From NCBI GenBank assembly GCA_947176745.1, contig CAMWRV010000005.1:1-64000 (forward strand): a stretch of 64,000 bases of DNA, read 5' to 3'. The notes below the pieces were generated by a model. It did no database searches. It saw nothing but the letters and a program-made list of their open reading frames with translations, and was not told the DNA's origin. Both the position numbers and the translations under genes were made by a program. This document shows positions 34,501 through 43,169 of this stretch, piece by piece. Source of the DNA: an uncultured Muribaculaceae bacterium (GTDB lineage: Bacteria; Bacteroidota; Bacteroidia; Bacteroidales; Muribaculaceae). Within the stretch, counting starts at the first letter, position 1; every line of letters starts with the position of its first letter.

Positions 34501-34888
34501 GACGCACGCTGTTCACACGGAGTCCGCCGGGATTAAGATGCACGGGTATGCCTTCTATGAGACGGCGGTTGACGAGCAGTGTCAGCGAGTCGTTCATCGG
34601 CTGTTCTTTCGGGGGAGCCTTATAGGTGGTCTTGGCCACGTTTTTTGACCTGCTTGTCTTCCTGGTCGTTTTCGAGCGTTTCTGGCTCGTCTTTTTCGAA
34701 GTGCTCTTTTTCGTTGACGAACTCTTTTTGGAACTTGTGGTTTTTCCAGTCTTTTTCTTTGACGACGAGGATGTCTGCGACGTTTTTGCTTTTGTCTTTT
34801 TTGCTGCGGCCAGGGCTTCGGTACAACCGAATGCCGCGATGGCGGCGACCGCACACAGCAGTATGTATTTCAGCTTGCTAAACTTCAT
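31559..34888 (-). CDS. Exported amidase_3-like/golvesin-domain protein (often named xanthan lyase)
   Basis: A 1109-residue exported protein. A signal peptide (about 1-25, with a possible lipoprotein Cys at AAFGC) leads into a Lys/Ser/Thr-rich linker of about 65 residues. The catalytic part then resembles zinc N-acetylmuramoyl-L-alanine amidases: [32 protein letters not shown] and [11 protein letters not shown] supply His and Glu candidates. A golvesin-like beta domain is inserted between them, an Asp/Glu-rich stretch follows it, and the C-terminal third holds a fibronectin III-like region and a flavodoxin-like tail. The ATG at 34888 is preferred because it directly precedes the signal peptide. 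It is the first gene of the tightly packed run down to 23635. Confidence 0.85.
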   Translation of the reverse strand: MKFSKLKYILLCAVAAIAAFGCTEALAAAKKTKAKTSQTSSSSKKKTGKTTSSKKSSSTKKSTSKKTSQKRSKTTRKTSRSKNVAKTTYKAPPKEQPMNDSLTLLVNRRLIEGIPVHLNPGGLRVNSVRPDRSRKTAAIGLNENFTYMPVTRKLIDSLSNAVKACLPDSLSDYRVTLNVGDKSLAYYITKVDRLPEKYRHNPAFVEEVHPAVTATKGMDRDIIALWHSHGRYYNNGSWQWQRPMLFETSEDIYTMSYILPYVVPMLENAGAYVMLPRERDTSRHEVIVDNDTNDEGQIFSQPYYKELSGSTRWQTGEFEGFIYDLPDFRDTENPFENGTYRQTETQKGGSPSIAAWYADIPEDGEYAVYVSYKTLPNSTSDARYTVNYSGGSKEFKVNQQMGGGTWIYLGTFPLESGYSDTEPVVTLTNLTEGAAGTIVTADAVKIGGGMGNIARSPNRSDIYYDPSTPDKGTQASASENEESDEDDETIEESSDDIADTAEQNGEGPAKPQTEQKAKGPAPTFRTSGMPRFLEGARYWLHWAGFPEYVYSPYHGKDDYKDDYTSRGHWVNYLAGGSRVLPGQEGLNIPVDAAFALHSDAGKRDNDSFVGTLGIYFTQNGDSYKDGTPRINSRMLTDMIMQQITNDIRRVHEPEWTRRSMWDKSYVEARVPEVPTTLIELMSHQNYADMTYGLDPNFRFTVGRAIYKGLARFMAERKGRDLVIQPLPVSDFNIRRTKDDHYRLSWKPTPDRLEPTAMPDRYIIMERSGDDLGFHKIGETKDTHFDIKVADHDIHSFYVIAANAGGSAFPSETLALREGTGNEKPALIVNGFTRVSAPGHYSTSTTAGFDSESDFGVPYIKDISFSGHQTEFRRSAGNSFGSSGQNYVTQVIAGNTFDYPAVHGRALTEATGTGFVSSSVSAVENGEVRLTDYPLVDLILGKQKSTLTGRGNDGVHYRAFPASLQKEIRQYVDKGGEMIISGQYVASDIQDSRATRDDRRFAAEILGVDSVASNDRKPGRLRDTLSGKTIRYSSTLNSDNYIVEMPDILVPSADSVTDEFLAFPDSGGRAGHIVRHGKGKVAVMTVPVEAMTDSGERAALMREVTGLLKK

Positions 34889-34918
34889 GGTCAACAACGG
34901 ATATTTACAAATGTCGGA

Positions 34919-34944
34919 CTCCCCGGATCGTGTTGCCCGGGGAG
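34919..34944 (-). other. Hairpin in the leader of the amidase-like gene
   Basis: CTCCCCGG (34919-34926) pairs exactly with CCGGGGAG (34937-34944) around a ten-base loop, 31 bases upstream of the start codon. No T-run follows on either strand. If the promoter at 34962-34969 is used, it lies in the 5' leader. Confidence 0.5.
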
Positions 34945-34961
34945 CCTCCTGTTTATGATAA

Positions 34962-34969
34962 CAAATTTA
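34962..34969 (-). promoter_or_regulatory. Candidate -7 element for the cell-wall gene run
   Basis: Minus-strand TAAATTTG matches the Bacteroidota -7 consensus about 75 bases before the amidase-like start. No good -33 TTTG was found at the expected distance, so this is a weak call. Confidence 0.4.
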
Positions 34970-35046
34970 CAAAAAATATTTCTTTTTTGACAGTGCGCAC
35001 CGCCGAAAGTTTAGACTGCTTTCCACTAAAAATCAGATATGCGTAT

Positions 35047-35076
35047 CTAATCCTCAGTTACCTAATCCTCAGTTAC
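35047..35076. repeat. Tandem duplication of 15 bases
   Basis: The 15-mer ctaatcctcagttac occurs twice without a gap (35047-35061 and 35062-35076), just beyond the 3' end of the exopolysaccharide locus. It looks like a simple slippage duplication. Confidence 0.8.
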
Positions 35077-35094
35077 ACCCGATAAGACCGGTGA

Positions 35095-36183
35095 TCAGTA
35101 CAATGATTCGTATTGCTGCGCGATCTTCTTCCAGACATATTCGCGCCGGGCTGTTTCTGTGGTGCCGGATCCGTCAAGGTCTTCGCGTGCGATAAGCCGG
35201 AAGAGTGAATCTTTGTCGGAGTAGTAATATGCCTTGTTTTCGGTTGTCTCACGGTTGTAGACCACATCGAAGGCAAGTATGGGCTTGCCGAAAAACATAG
35301 CCTCTACGAGTGAAGGGTTTGTGCCTCCGGCCCGATGGCCATGCACATACATATGCATGTTGTTGCGCAAGGCATAAAGGATATCAAGATCATATACCGG
35401 AAGGATGAGCCTGATGTTCGGCAGGTCTTTATAGCGTGTATATAGAGCTCGTGAATAGTCGCTGTGATGCCAGTTGCCGACAATAGCGATAGCACGTGAC
35501 GAATCGGCGTATGCCTCGAGTGTGGTGTGGCAGTTGTTTTCGGGTTCTATACGGCATATGCTGAGGTCATAACCGCCGGGTGTCAGTCCGTAGAAATCAA
35601 GTATTGCCCGCTGGCGTCTGACACTGACATTGCGCAAGGCATGGTCGCCTCCGTAAGCTATGAGCCGGGCATCGCGGTTGTAGTTCTTGCGTACATAGTT
35701 CTGTATGCCGCGGTTGTCCGACACTATTTCGTGAGCCCACCTGACACATGAATCGAGTGACAGTTTTAGAAAGCGTTGCGCGAGTCTGTTCCATTTGTCG
35801 CGTTTGTGCTCAAGTCCGTCGATATTGACAATCAGTCTGGCGCGTGTCAGAAGTCTGATCAGCGGAAGAAACACGCATCCTGAGACTCCGAGCACAAGTA
35901 TTGCGTCGTAGCCGCGAACGGCTTTCAGCATCGATACCATGTCATACGGTACACTCATCACACCGTGTGCGTGTATGTCGACATAACGGAGTCTGCACCC
36001 CCGGTAATCGCTGAGGTCAGTCTTCATGTCCGGCTTGCTGCAGAATACAGTGTATTCCACATATGACGGGTCTTTATGATCTACGATATTGTCGACCAGA
36101 GTCTCGAACCCTCCGTATTGTGGAGGAACTCCCTGAGAGCCTACGATCGCCACTCTTTTTTTTCTGTCAGTATTTTTTTTCAT
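35095..36183 (-). CDS. DUF1972-family glycosyltransferase (GT4-like, rhamnosyltransferase type)
   Basis: A 362-residue cytosolic glycosyltransferase. It opens with VAIVGSQGVPPQYGGFETL, the signature of the DUF1972 domain found in rhamnosyl- and related transferases. A C-terminal GT-B fold follows with GGTNPSLVEAMFFGKP, where the Glu of PSLVEAM would contact the donor. I place the start at the ATG at 36183, since the upstream extension lies inside the polymerase gene and lacks family resemblance. It overlaps that gene by 17 bases and is the last gene of the locus. Presence of rmlA and rmlC nearby makes rhamnose or a related deoxysugar a reasonable donor. Confidence 0.87.
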   Translation of the reverse strand: MKKNTDRKKRVAIVGSQGVPPQYGGFETLVDNIVDHKDPSYVEYTVFCSKPDMKTDLSDYRGCRLRYVDIHAHGVMSVPYDMVSMLKAVRGYDAILVLGVSGCVFLPLIRLLTRARLIVNIDGLEHKRDKWNRLAQRFLKLSLDSCVRWAHEIVSDNRGIQNYVRKNYNRDARLIAYGGDHALRNVSVRRQRAILDFYGLTPGGYDLSICRIEPENNCHTTLEAYADSSRAIAIVGNWHHSDYSRALYTRYKDLPNIRLILPVYDLDILYALRNNMHMYVHGHRAGGTNPSLVEAMFFGKPILAFDVVYNRETTENKAYYYSDKDSLFRLIAREDLDGSGTTETARREYVWKKIAQQYESLY

Positions 36184-37498
36184 TTGAGGATCGTGTTCCG
36201 GGTGTTTGGATATTTTTGGAAGTCCGGCTGACCGGCAATGGCGCGAGAAGAGATCTTGACCGGCACACATCATACTTGAACACCATTGAGAATGCGAGTA
36301 TCATCCATACAAGCTGCATGTTGTGCTCGGCCGACATCTGCATCGCGAATGCAAATGTCACCACCGACAGCCATCTCTTTCGAGTCAGTGTGACTGCGGC
36401 TATGGCCCACCAGAAAGCAAGCGCGCATGGCACTCCGTAATTGTATGGCATGCTGAAGATGCCTGCGAATCCTTTGCCGTCCTCATCGCATGGGCGACGA
36501 CGTATGTCGCGCTGGTCGGCGTCTGTGCCGTGTCCTGACCATGCCTCGCTTTTTGTAATGTCGATCGCTTTCGCTCCCCGGAGTGTAGGCACGATTCTTG
36601 AAGCCGCGCTTGAGTCCGCTTCAAGAATCGCTCTGTCATCGAGTGTGGCGACCGCGATTGTCGTCTTTCGCAGACGGTCGGCAGTCCAGCTGATCCCGTA
36701 GGGAAAGGTGAAGAAAATGATTGCCGCGGCGATCCCGGCCGTGATCCAGTAAGGGGAGTTGCGGAGTGTCAGATATGGCAGAAGGGAGAGAGGGGCGAGC
36801 ATGTAGGCGGAGGCGTTGACCGGGCTGAACATGCACCAGAACCAGCATGCCCATACAGGCCCGTGCTTTTTCAGTTCACTAAGCAGACCGGTGTGCGGAG
36901 ACTCGATGCGTCGCGTCTGAGTGTAGAAATACATCAGGGCTCCGAGTGTCACCGATGTGTGCGATGGCTCGGCTGTGAGTGAATTGAGTTTGAACGGAGC
37001 CATGGGATAAACCTTGGCTTCGTTGAATATCGGAAATCCGCACACAAGGCATATCTGCTGCACGACCAGAACTGCAGCGAATGCGTATATTATTGTTTTT
37101 ATCAGGCGGCAGAGGAGTGCGGGCGAGAGATCGGCGATCCGTACCAGTCTGGCCAGCATCATGAAGTAGACGCAGCATGCGCAGGTGAAAAGCATGGTTA
37201 TCCACCTCACCGACGCCGGATGAAAGATAACCGGAAATGCGATGACGGACATGCAGACAAGACAGAGCGGAATGTCGATCCGTGGAATGAATACGCGTGC
37301 CCTTCGCAGCAGTAGCACCAGAGGCGAGAGTGTCATGGCGGTAGCCAGAAGAAGGTTCTTGCAGTTTTCTCCTTGCGTATAAGCCGGATTGACACAGAGT
37401 AGTGTCAGTCCGGCTATGGCGAGCCATGTGGCCGCATCATGTTTTTGTGTCTTGGTGTCCGTCGTGCTGTCTTTTATGCACGCAGACTGCCGCGTCAT
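36167..37498 (-). CDS. O-antigen polymerase (Wzy)-like membrane protein
   Basis: A 443-residue protein with about ten to twelve hydrophobic segments and one larger hydrophilic loop (about 285-350) containing SEAWSGHGTDADQRD, the pattern expected for Wzy/ligase-type polymerases. These join repeat units of polysaccharide on the periplasmic face of the inner membrane. The family has little sequence conservation, so the call rests on topology and context: RmlC upstream, glycosyltransferase downstream with 17-base overlap, Wza and Wzc in the same operon. Confidence 0.75.
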   Translation of the reverse strand: MTRQSACIKDSTTDTKTQKHDAATWLAIAGLTLLCVNPAYTQGENCKNLLLATAMTLSPLVLLLRRARVFIPRIDIPLCLVCMSVIAFPVIFHPASVRWITMLFTCACCVYFMMLARLVRIADLSPALLCRLIKTIIYAFAAVLVVQQICLVCGFPIFNEAKVYPMAPFKLNSLTAEPSHTSVTLGALMYFYTQTRRIESPHTGLLSELKKHGPVWACWFWCMFSPVNASAYMLAPLSLLPYLTLRNSPYWITAGIAAAIIFFTFPYGISWTADRLRKTTIAVATLDDRAILEADSSAASRIVPTLRGAKAIDITKSEAWSGHGTDADQRDIRRRPCDEDGKGFAGIFSMPYNYGVPCALAFWWAIAAVTLTRKRWLSVVTFAFAMQMSAEHNMQLVWMILAFSMVFKYDVCRSRSLLAPLPVSRTSKNIQTPGTRSSNEKKY

Positions 37499-37514
37499 TT
37501 GCAGTCAGCCTGTG

Positions 37515-38069
37515 TCAGTAAATGAATGGGGAGTCGAAGTCTTTGAGAAGAGGATGAGACATGTCTTTGGGCGACAGAATGGCTTTATCGGGGTCTATTT
37601 GCCAGTCTATGCCCAGATCCGGATCAAGTATTGAGATGCCGCCGTCTGATTCGGGTGCATAGTAGTTGTCGCATTTGTACTGGAAGACCGCAGTGTCGCT
37701 CAAGACAGCGAAACCATGGGCGAACCCTCTCGGAATGAAAAACATCCGGTGGTTCTCTTCTGTCAGTTCGACGGCGACATGGCGTCCGTAGGTCGGACTG
37801 CCCTTGCGGATGTCGACGGCTACGTCGAGTACGCGGCCTCTGACACATCTTACAAGCTTCGCCTGCGTGAAGGGTGGCCGCTGGAAGTGGAGTCCGCGCA
37901 TCACGCCGTGTGATGAACACGATTCGTTGTCCTGCACAAACTCGACGCCCGATGCTTCGGAATCAAAAACTTTCTTGGAGTAGCTTTCGAAAAAATATCC
38001 GCGTGCGTCCTCGAACACGCGCGGTTCGAGGATCAGAACTCCCTCTATGTCGGTTTTTATAACATTCAT
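37515..38069 (-). CDS. rfbC: dTDP-4-dehydrorhamnose 3,5-epimerase
   Basis: A 184-residue cupin-fold enzyme (RmlC) that epimerises dTDP-4-dehydro-6-deoxyglucose at C3 and C5 on the way to dTDP-L-rhamnose. The family motifs are clear: the start NVIKTDIEGVLILEPRVFED, HGVMRGLHFQ with the catalytic His, and FIPRGFAHGF followed by FQYKCDNYYAPESDGG. Start set at the ATG at 38069, matching the family N-terminus; upstream residues are a shadow of the intergenic region. It is 28 bases downstream of rfbA. The other rhamnose genes, rmlB and rmlD, are not in the window. Confidence 0.95.
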   Translation of the reverse strand: MNVIKTDIEGVLILEPRVFEDARGYFFESYSKKVFDSEASGVEFVQDNESCSSHGVMRGLHFQRPPFTQAKLVRCVRGRVLDVAVDIRKGSPTYGRHVAVELTEENHRMFFIPRGFAHGFAVLSDTAVFQYKCDNYYAPESDGGISILDPDLGIDWQIDPDKAILSPKDMSHPLLKDFDSPFIY

Positions 38070-38097
38070 GATGTCTTGTTTTCGGTCTGGAAATTTG

Positions 38098-39003
38098 TCA
38101 GTCAAGGTTTGAGTCGTGGGTTCTGTCGAGTTCGTTAATGACCTTGAGCAGATATTTGCCGTAGTTGTTCTTAAGCATCGGTGCGGCAAGGCGTTCCATG
38201 TGTTCGCGTGTGATCCAGCCCTGACGGTAGGCTATGCCTTCGAGGCATCCTATTTTCAGGCCCTGCCTTTTCTCAAGCACCTCGACATATATCGACGCCT
38301 CTGCGAGGGAATCGTGTGTGCCGGTGTCGAGCCATGCGAATCCGCGTGGGAGAACCCTGACCTTGAGTTCGCCGTCGTTGAGAAATGTCTGGTTGACCGA
38401 TGTGATCTCGAGTTCCCCACGTGCTGACGGCTTTATGGAGGCTGCCACGTCCACGACTTTGTTGGGGTAGAAGTAAAGCCCGACTACAGCGTAGTTTGAT
38501 TTCGGCTTCAGGGGTTTCTCCTCGATTGAAAGACAGTTCCCGTCGCTGTCGAAATCCGCGACCCCGTAGCGTTCCGGATCATCGACCCAGTATCCGAACA
38601 CGGTGGCCTTCCCGTTTCTCTCCGCGTCCTCAACTGCGTCGCGGAGTATGCCGGTGAAACCGGCTCCGTGAAAGATGTTGTCTCCAAGAACGAGACATGC
38701 GGAGTCATCGCCTATGAACTCCCGGCCTATTATGAAGGCCTGGGCGAGGCCGTCGGGTGATGGCTGCTCTGCGTACTCGATCCGCACGCCGTAGTCGGAT
38801 CCGTCTCCAAGAAGACGTCTGAACCCGGGCAGGTCGCTCGGTGTCGATATCACGAGGATCTCTCTGATGCCGGCCTGCATCAGCACTGAGATCGGATAGT
38901 AGACCATCGGTTTGTCATAGATGGGCAGTAACTGTTTGCTTACGCCCTTGGTGATGGGATAGAGTCGGGTGCCGGAGCCTCCGGCGAGAACTATGCCTTT
39001 CAT
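38098..39003 (-). CDS. rfbA: Glucose-1-phosphate thymidylyltransferase
   Basis: A 301-residue cytosolic enzyme (RmlA) that makes dTDP-glucose from dTTP and glucose 1-phosphate. The N-terminus [19 protein letters not shown] is the nucleotide-binding signature, followed by [12 protein letters not shown] and the metal-binding VLGDNIFHG. It is full length. It begins 125 bases after the Wzc-type kinase gene; that gap holds a hairpin at 39048-39092. Confidence 0.97.
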   Translation of the reverse strand: MKGIVLAGGSGTRLYPITKGVSKQLLPIYDKPMVYYPISVLMQAGIREILVISTPSDLPGFRRLLGDGSDYGVRIEYAEQPSPDGLAQAFIIGREFIGDDSACLVLGDNIFHGAGFTGILRDAVEDAERNGKATVFGYWVDDPERYGVADFDSDGNCLSIEEKPLKPKSNYAVVGLYFYPNKVVDVAASIKPSARGELEITSVNQTFLNDGELKVRVLPRGFAWLDTGTHDSLAEASIYVEVLEKRQGLKIGCLEGIAYRQGWITREHMERLAAPMLKNNYGKYLLKVINELDRTHDSNLD

Positions 39004-39047
39004 TGGATTGCGTTGAATAGATGTTTCTTGTCTGAGTCTTGTCAGGC

Positions 39048-39092
39048 GAAAGCCCCGGACGTCAGCGTAGATTCGCTTAGGCCGGGGCTTTC
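39048..39092 (-). other. Hairpin inside the exopolysaccharide operon
   Basis: GAAAGCCCCGG (39048-39058) pairs exactly with CCGGGGCTTTC (39082-39092), with a smaller AGCG/CGCT stem inside the loop. It lies between the Wzc-type kinase and rfbA genes. No T-run follows on the minus strand, so it could be a processing, attenuation or pause site rather than a full terminator. Confidence 0.6.
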
Positions 39093-39128
39093 TGGTGAGT
39101 TTGCGGCCTTTGCCTGACCGGGAAGCTG

Positions 39129-41555
39129 TTATTCTCCCGAGTAGGAATAGCCTGTGCCGTATCCGTATCCGTAGCTGTACGGGTTGCCGTAGCGGCGTGC
39201 GTATGAGTTGCGAGGGTTGATGGTGCCGTTGAGCACTACCGACATGTTGGGATAAGAGTTGTTTGAGTACATGTCGTCGATCACAGAGAGCATCGACAGG
39301 TCGAGAACTCCTGCGCGGATCACAAACAGAGTGTGGTCTGCATATTTGCTTACGATCGTCGAGTCCGCCACAACCTCTACCGGAGGACAGTCGATGAACA
39401 CATAGTCATAGTGGACTTTCAGATCCTCTATGAGGGCGTGCATACGCTCGCTGAACAGCAACTCTGTGGGGTTCGGGGGAATGGTGCCGACCGGAATGAC
39501 CGACATGTTCGGACTGTCGTCTACCTTGTGGATGATCTTGGTTATATCGTTGACTCTGTTGGCGAGATAATCGGCGATACCGCTGTCGGGCTGGTCGACA
39601 TATTTGCTCATCGACGCCTTGCGCATGTCGAGGTCAAGCACGATAACGCGTTTCCCTTTTATGGCAAAGCTCTTCGCAAGGTTGTACGCTACGAAAGTCT
39701 TTCCGCTTCCGGGATTGGCCGAGGTCAGCATGATGACTTTCGGAGACTGGTCGTTGGCGAACATGAATTCCAGATTGGTGCGGAGCACACGGAAAGCCTC
39801 GTTGATGGAGTTGCGGCAGTTCTCCTTGACTGCGATCACAGCTTTCGGATCTTTGTTCGAAGGATTCACGCGCGGAAGCTTCTGCTTTTTGCTGTGAAGC
39901 GGAAGCTCGCCGGCAAGAGGAGTCTTCATGTTCTTGATATCCCGGCGTCCGCGCACCACGTGTACCGACATCTCTCGCTGGAAGATGACGAGTGCCGGAA
40001 TCGCGAGTCCGATGAGGAAAGAGAAGAGCATGATGCTTCTGCCGTCGGGGGCGATCGGGGCATTCGATCCGTCCGGCTCGCGGACTATGCGCGTGTTGTA
40101 GGATGTGAAGGCCTGGTTGAGCTGGTTCTCCTCGCGTTTCTGAAGGAGGTAGAGATAAAGTGACTCCTTGACTTTCTGCTGACGCTCGACGCTAAGCAGA
40201 TATTTAGCCTGCTTCGGTGTCGATGCGATTTTCGATGTCGCAGAGCCGGTCAGACCTTCCTGACTGCGTATCTGGGCGTCGATCGATACGATCTCGTTGT
40301 CGATAGATGCGATGAGAGCTCCGCGCATGGCCGAGAGTTCCTGGTCAAGACTCGTTACAAGGGGGTTGCTCGTGCTGCTCTGTGCCACAAGGCTGTTACG
40401 CTCCAGAATCTTGGTGTTGTATTGTGCGATCTGGCTCGACAGGTTGGCACTGCTTCCGGCGCTGGTGGGCAGAAGTTTGTTGACATTCTCGGAATTGCGA
40501 AGGTAGTTGCGGATATATTTCGCCATATACTCCTGATCGCGGAGATCCTTGAGTGCCATGGAAGCCTGAGTGGCCTGACTCATATAGAGAGAAGCCGCCG
40601 CGTCGACGTCAGGAACAAGATTGGCGCTCTTGAACGACGAGATGTCGTCGTCGACCGAACCGAGCTCTTTCTGCAGAAGCTGCACGCGCTCCTCGATAAA
40701 CTTGCTCGAATTGTCGGCGAGTGTCCGCTTGTCGCGCATCCAGCGGTCGTTGTAGCATGCAATAAGCTGAGTCAGCACATCTTCGGCACGTTCGGGCGAT
40801 GTGTCGGTCATCTTCATGTTGACCATGTTCCAGGATTTGTCGTCGTTCTCTACGGAGAGTCTGCCATTGAATGAGGCTGCAGTGTTCTTGAGTGAGTTGT
40901 GACGCACGGTCAGCTCCATCTCTTCGTTGCCGGCATATCCTTTTGCAGGAGTCACCGTTACGCGTCCCAGAGGAGTGTTGAGAGGCGTGCCCATGCGTCC
41001 TTTGATCGGGGCGCGGTTCAGCTCGCGGCCTTTGAGCACGATGTCGCTGATTGTGAAGTCGCCGTTGGCGGCAAGTGAAAGCTTGAACGACGCCCGGTCT
41101 TCCTCCCCGATGTCGGGCAGTGACACCTGCACGGGAAGCATGCTGCCGTATCTGTCGATCTCGCGGAATTTCCCTTTGGTTGAGTATGTGATGTCGAGGT
41201 TAAGACGACGTGCCACCTCGCGCATCAGGTCGGGAGATTTGATGATCTGCACCTCATCCATCACAGGGCTGTTGGTGGCAGAGAGTCCGAGATCGTCGAA
41301 TATCGCCGCGCCGGAGGCTGTGGAACGTCCGCTGCCGTCTGTCTTTATCAGAATCGATGCCGATTTCTGATATGTAGGGGCAGTCTTCTTCACATATACG
41401 TAGCCGCAGGCCATGCAGATCACTATCGAGGCCAGAAACCAAGGCCAGTGCTCAAGACACATGAAGAGATATTCCTGGACTCGGAGACCGGTCTTTCGTG
41501 GCGAGGAAGATGATGATGGCGTGGAGTTCTGTTTTATTTCTATCGGTGTTGCCAT
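39129..41555 (-). CDS. Polysaccharide co-polymerase/tyrosine autokinase (Wzc type)
   Basis: An 808-residue inner-membrane protein controlling chain length and export of the polysaccharide. The N-terminal Wzz domain is bounded by transmembrane segments at about 38-55 and 505-526, with a long periplasmic coiled region between. The C-terminal BY-kinase has Walker [17 protein letters not shown], Walker A' [10 protein letters not shown] and Walker [12 protein letters not shown]. The last 30 residues hold eight tyrosines separated mainly by Gly and Ser (for example [13 protein letters not shown]), the autophosphorylation cluster. It starts 6 bases after the Wza-type gene. Confidence 0.95.
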   Translation of the reverse strand: MATPIEIKQNSTPSSSSSPRKTGLRVQEYLFMCLEHWPWFLASIVICMACGYVYVKKTAPTYQKSASILIKTDGSGRSTASGAAIFDDLGLSATNSPVMDEVQIIKSPDLMREVARRLNLDITYSTKGKFREIDRYGSMLPVQVSLPDIGEEDRASFKLSLAANGDFTISDIVLKGRELNRAPIKGRMGTPLNTPLGRVTVTPAKGYAGNEEMELTVRHNSLKNTAASFNGRLSVENDDKSWNMVNMKMTDTSPERAEDVLTQLIACYNDRWMRDKRTLADNSSKFIEERVQLLQKELGSVDDDISSFKSANLVPDVDAAASLYMSQATQASMALKDLRDQEYMAKYIRNYLRNSENVNKLLPTSAGSSANLSSQIAQYNTKILERNSLVAQSSTSNPLVTSLDQELSAMRGALIASIDNEIVSIDAQIRSQEGLTGSATSKIASTPKQAKYLLSVERQQKVKESLYLYLLQKREENQLNQAFTSYNTRIVREPDGSNAPIAPDGRSIMLFSFLIGLAIPALVIFQREMSVHVVRGRRDIKNMKTPLAGELPLHSKKQKLPRVNPSNKDPKAVIAVKENCRNSINEAFRVLRTNLEFMFANDQSPKVIMLTSANPGSGKTFVAYNLAKSFAIKGKRVIVLDLDMRKASMSKYVDQPDSGIADYLANRVNDITKIIHKVDDSPNMSVIPVGTIPPNPTELLFSERMHALIEDLKVHYDYVFIDCPPVEVVADSTIVSKYADHTLFVIRAGVLDLSMLSVIDDMYSNNSYPNMSVVLNGTINPRNSYARRYGNPYSYGYGYGTGYSYSGE

Positions 41556-41561
41556 GAGTTG

Positions 41562-42386
41562 TTACTTTGTGACGCTTATGATGACGGTGGTGATGCTGGC
41601 TGCGAATGAGGCTATCGAGATCCAGAACGACGGTGTGAGCGCGCTATTGCCGTTGGGAGTGGACTGGCGTGCTTTGGTGCCGTTGGGCTCGACATAGATC
41701 ACATCATTCTGCTGCAGATAATATACCGGAGACTGGGTAAGGTTCAGACCTGAATTCAGGTTGACGTCGTAGACACGCTGCACTCCGTTCTCTTCGCGGA
41801 GCACACGGATGTTGTCGCGCTGGCCGAATATGGTCAGGTCGCCGGCCGCACTCAGCGCATCGAGTATCGTATAGTCCTCGCGGTCGATCGCGAATCGGCC
41901 AGGGTGTCCTACCTCGCCGAGCACTGTGACCGACAGATTCAGATATTCCACAGTGACTATCGGATTTTTCGCAAGGTCGCGGCTGATCAGCTCGCGTCTG
42001 ATGTATTCGGCGAGTTCTTCGCGTGTCATGCCTGCCACATGGAGCTTGCCGAGCACGGGGAAGTTGATGTCTCCCTGGCTGTCAAGAGTGTAAGGAGATG
42101 TGCTCTCGCTGCCGCCGCTGCTGACCTTCCCGTTTGTGTTCTCCTGTGAGATGTTGGTGCGGGCCACCGGAAGATTGAACAGGGAATTGAGGCGGGAGTC
42201 TCCCGTGCTCACTACGATTGACACCTTATCGTTTGGCTGAAGTTTGATCGGACTCAGATTGGCGATCACCGATTCCTGTCCAGGTTTAAGATCCTGAAAG
42301 TAGGTGATCTGTTTTTTTGATGAGCATGAGGTTGTCATGATTACAGCCGCCATTGCTCCTGCAAGATACAGAGATTTGATTTTCAT
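41562..42386 (-). CDS. Polysaccharide export outer-membrane lipoprotein (Wza type)
   Basis: A 274-residue exported lipoprotein with a signal peptide ending TTSC (lipid-modified Cys about 21). It has a polysaccharide biosynthesis/export domain (LQPNDKVSIVV, about 50-60) and SLBB-type repeats including FPVLGKLHVAGMTREELAEYI. A C-terminal hydrophobic helix (WISIASFAASITTVIISV) resembles the outer-membrane-spanning helix of Wza. It should form the export channel with the Wzc-type kinase encoded 6 bases downstream. The ATG at 42386 is preferred over the GTG one codon upstream. Confidence 0.93.
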   Translation of the reverse strand: MKIKSLYLAGAMAAVIMTTSCSSKKQITYFQDLKPGQESVIANLSPIKLQPNDKVSIVVSTGDSRLNSLFNLPVARTNISQENTNGKVSSGGSESTSPYTLDSQGDINFPVLGKLHVAGMTREELAEYIRRELISRDLAKNPIVTVEYLNLSVTVLGEVGHPGRFAIDREDYTILDALSAAGDLTIFGQRDNIRVLREENGVQRVYDVNLNSGLNLTQSPVYYLQQNDVIYVEPNGTKARQSTPNGNSALTPSFWISIASFAASITTVIISVTK

Positions 42387-42450
42387 CACTAATATAGATG
42401 CTTTTGTATTGTTGTCGTTAGTTTTGTTGTCCTTACGCGAAGTTACCCTC

Positions 42451-42972
42451 TTATACGAACCGGATGTAGTCGGGTGAGACCTCGACTGCTGATGTCAACA
42501 TGCCTGGCAGCTCGACTATGAGCCTGCGGGTGCGCATGCCCCTGACCGAAAGCAGATGTCCTGTCATGCCGTCAAGCGGGCCGCCTACTATCAGCACCTC
42601 TTTCCCGATCATCGATGGTGTCAGTTCTGACGGCATATAGAATTTCGGGTCATCGGTCGATGTGGTGGCCCGGATGAAACGTTCCATCTCGCTCTCGGCC
42701 ACCGTCATGGCTTCTCCGCGCGAGCCTCCCCTCACAAACCTGTACTGGAGCGTGGCACGCCGGGCCACTTCCGGGTCAAGATCTGCCCGGGTAGACTCTA
42801 CAAACAGCAGATCATGGATGGCCGGTGTCTGATAACGTTCCTGACGGTTGCCGCGTTTCCGCACTTTCCACACCATGGGAGTGAAGACCCTGAAGCCGGC
42901 GTCTGTCAGTTCTTTCCAGGCCGGTCGGGAGGCATTGGCGCGGGTCAGGTCGCGCATCACAAACCAAGTCAT
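42451..42972 (-). CDS. UpxY-family transcription antiterminator (NusG-like)
   Basis: A 173-residue NusG-like factor. The N-terminal NGN domain starts MTWFVMRDLTR and contains the FVRGG turn. A KOW-type segment follows near 128-145 (VLIVGGPLDGMTGHLLSV). UpxY proteins in Bacteroides bind elongating polymerase in the 5' leader of their own polysaccharide operon and prevent early termination. As the first gene of the locus it probably controls readthrough into wza, wzc and the rml genes. Its own 5' leader is short (about 52 bases if the predicted promoter is right), unlike the long leaders in front of Bacteroides capsule operons. No UpxZ-like gene was seen. Confidence 0.9.
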   Translation of the reverse strand: MTWFVMRDLTRANASRPAWKELTDAGFRVFTPMVWKVRKRGNRQERYQTPAIHDLLFVESTRADLDPEVARRATLQYRFVRGGSRGEAMTVAESEMERFIRATTSTDDPKFYMPSELTPSMIGKEVLIVGGPLDGMTGHLLSVRGMRTRRLIVELPGMLTSAVEVSPDYIRFV

Positions 42973-43031
42973 ATTTCTTTATCGTCAGTTTCGTTCCTTT
43001 CGTGTAAGTCCGGTAGGGTATAATCCGTCTG

Positions 43032-43063
43032 CAAAATTATAATTTTCCTGTGAGATATGCAAC
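43032..43063 (-). promoter_or_regulatory. Promoter for the exopolysaccharide operon
   Basis: On the minus strand, TAATTTTG (43032-43039) with GTTG (43060-43063) 20 bases upstream. It lies in the divergent region with the fumarase promoter and implies a leader of about 50 bases before the antiterminator gene. Confidence 0.6.
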
Positions 43064-43094
43064 TTTTGTCACGCCGAGTATCTTATTTATTTAT

Positions 43095-43125
43095 TTTGCT
43101 GTTAACGGATTTTTCGTTAAATTTG
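43095..43125 (+). promoter_or_regulatory. Consensus promoter for the fumarase gene
   Basis: TTTG (43095-43098), 19-base spacer, TAAATTTG (43118-43125): a full match to the Bacteroidota consensus. Transcription would start near 43132 and give a leader of about 38 bases. Confidence 0.78.
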
Positions 43126-43169
43126 CACCGATCCTCATACATGATTTTTTTATCCAACAATCATATATA

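Noticed and set aside
34594..34856. Two overlapping Lys/Arg-rich frames on the minus strand within the amidase-like gene
   Set aside because: They are alternative readings of the DNA encoding the Lys/Ser/Thr-rich linker and have no family resemblance.
35047..35076. Attachment site or mobile-element scar
   Set aside because: There is only a simple two-copy tandem repeat; no integrase, transposase or matching distant direct repeat lies nearby.
43050..43169. N-terminal extension of fumarase by 40 residues
   Set aside because: It would place the start upstream of the consensus promoter at 43095-43125.
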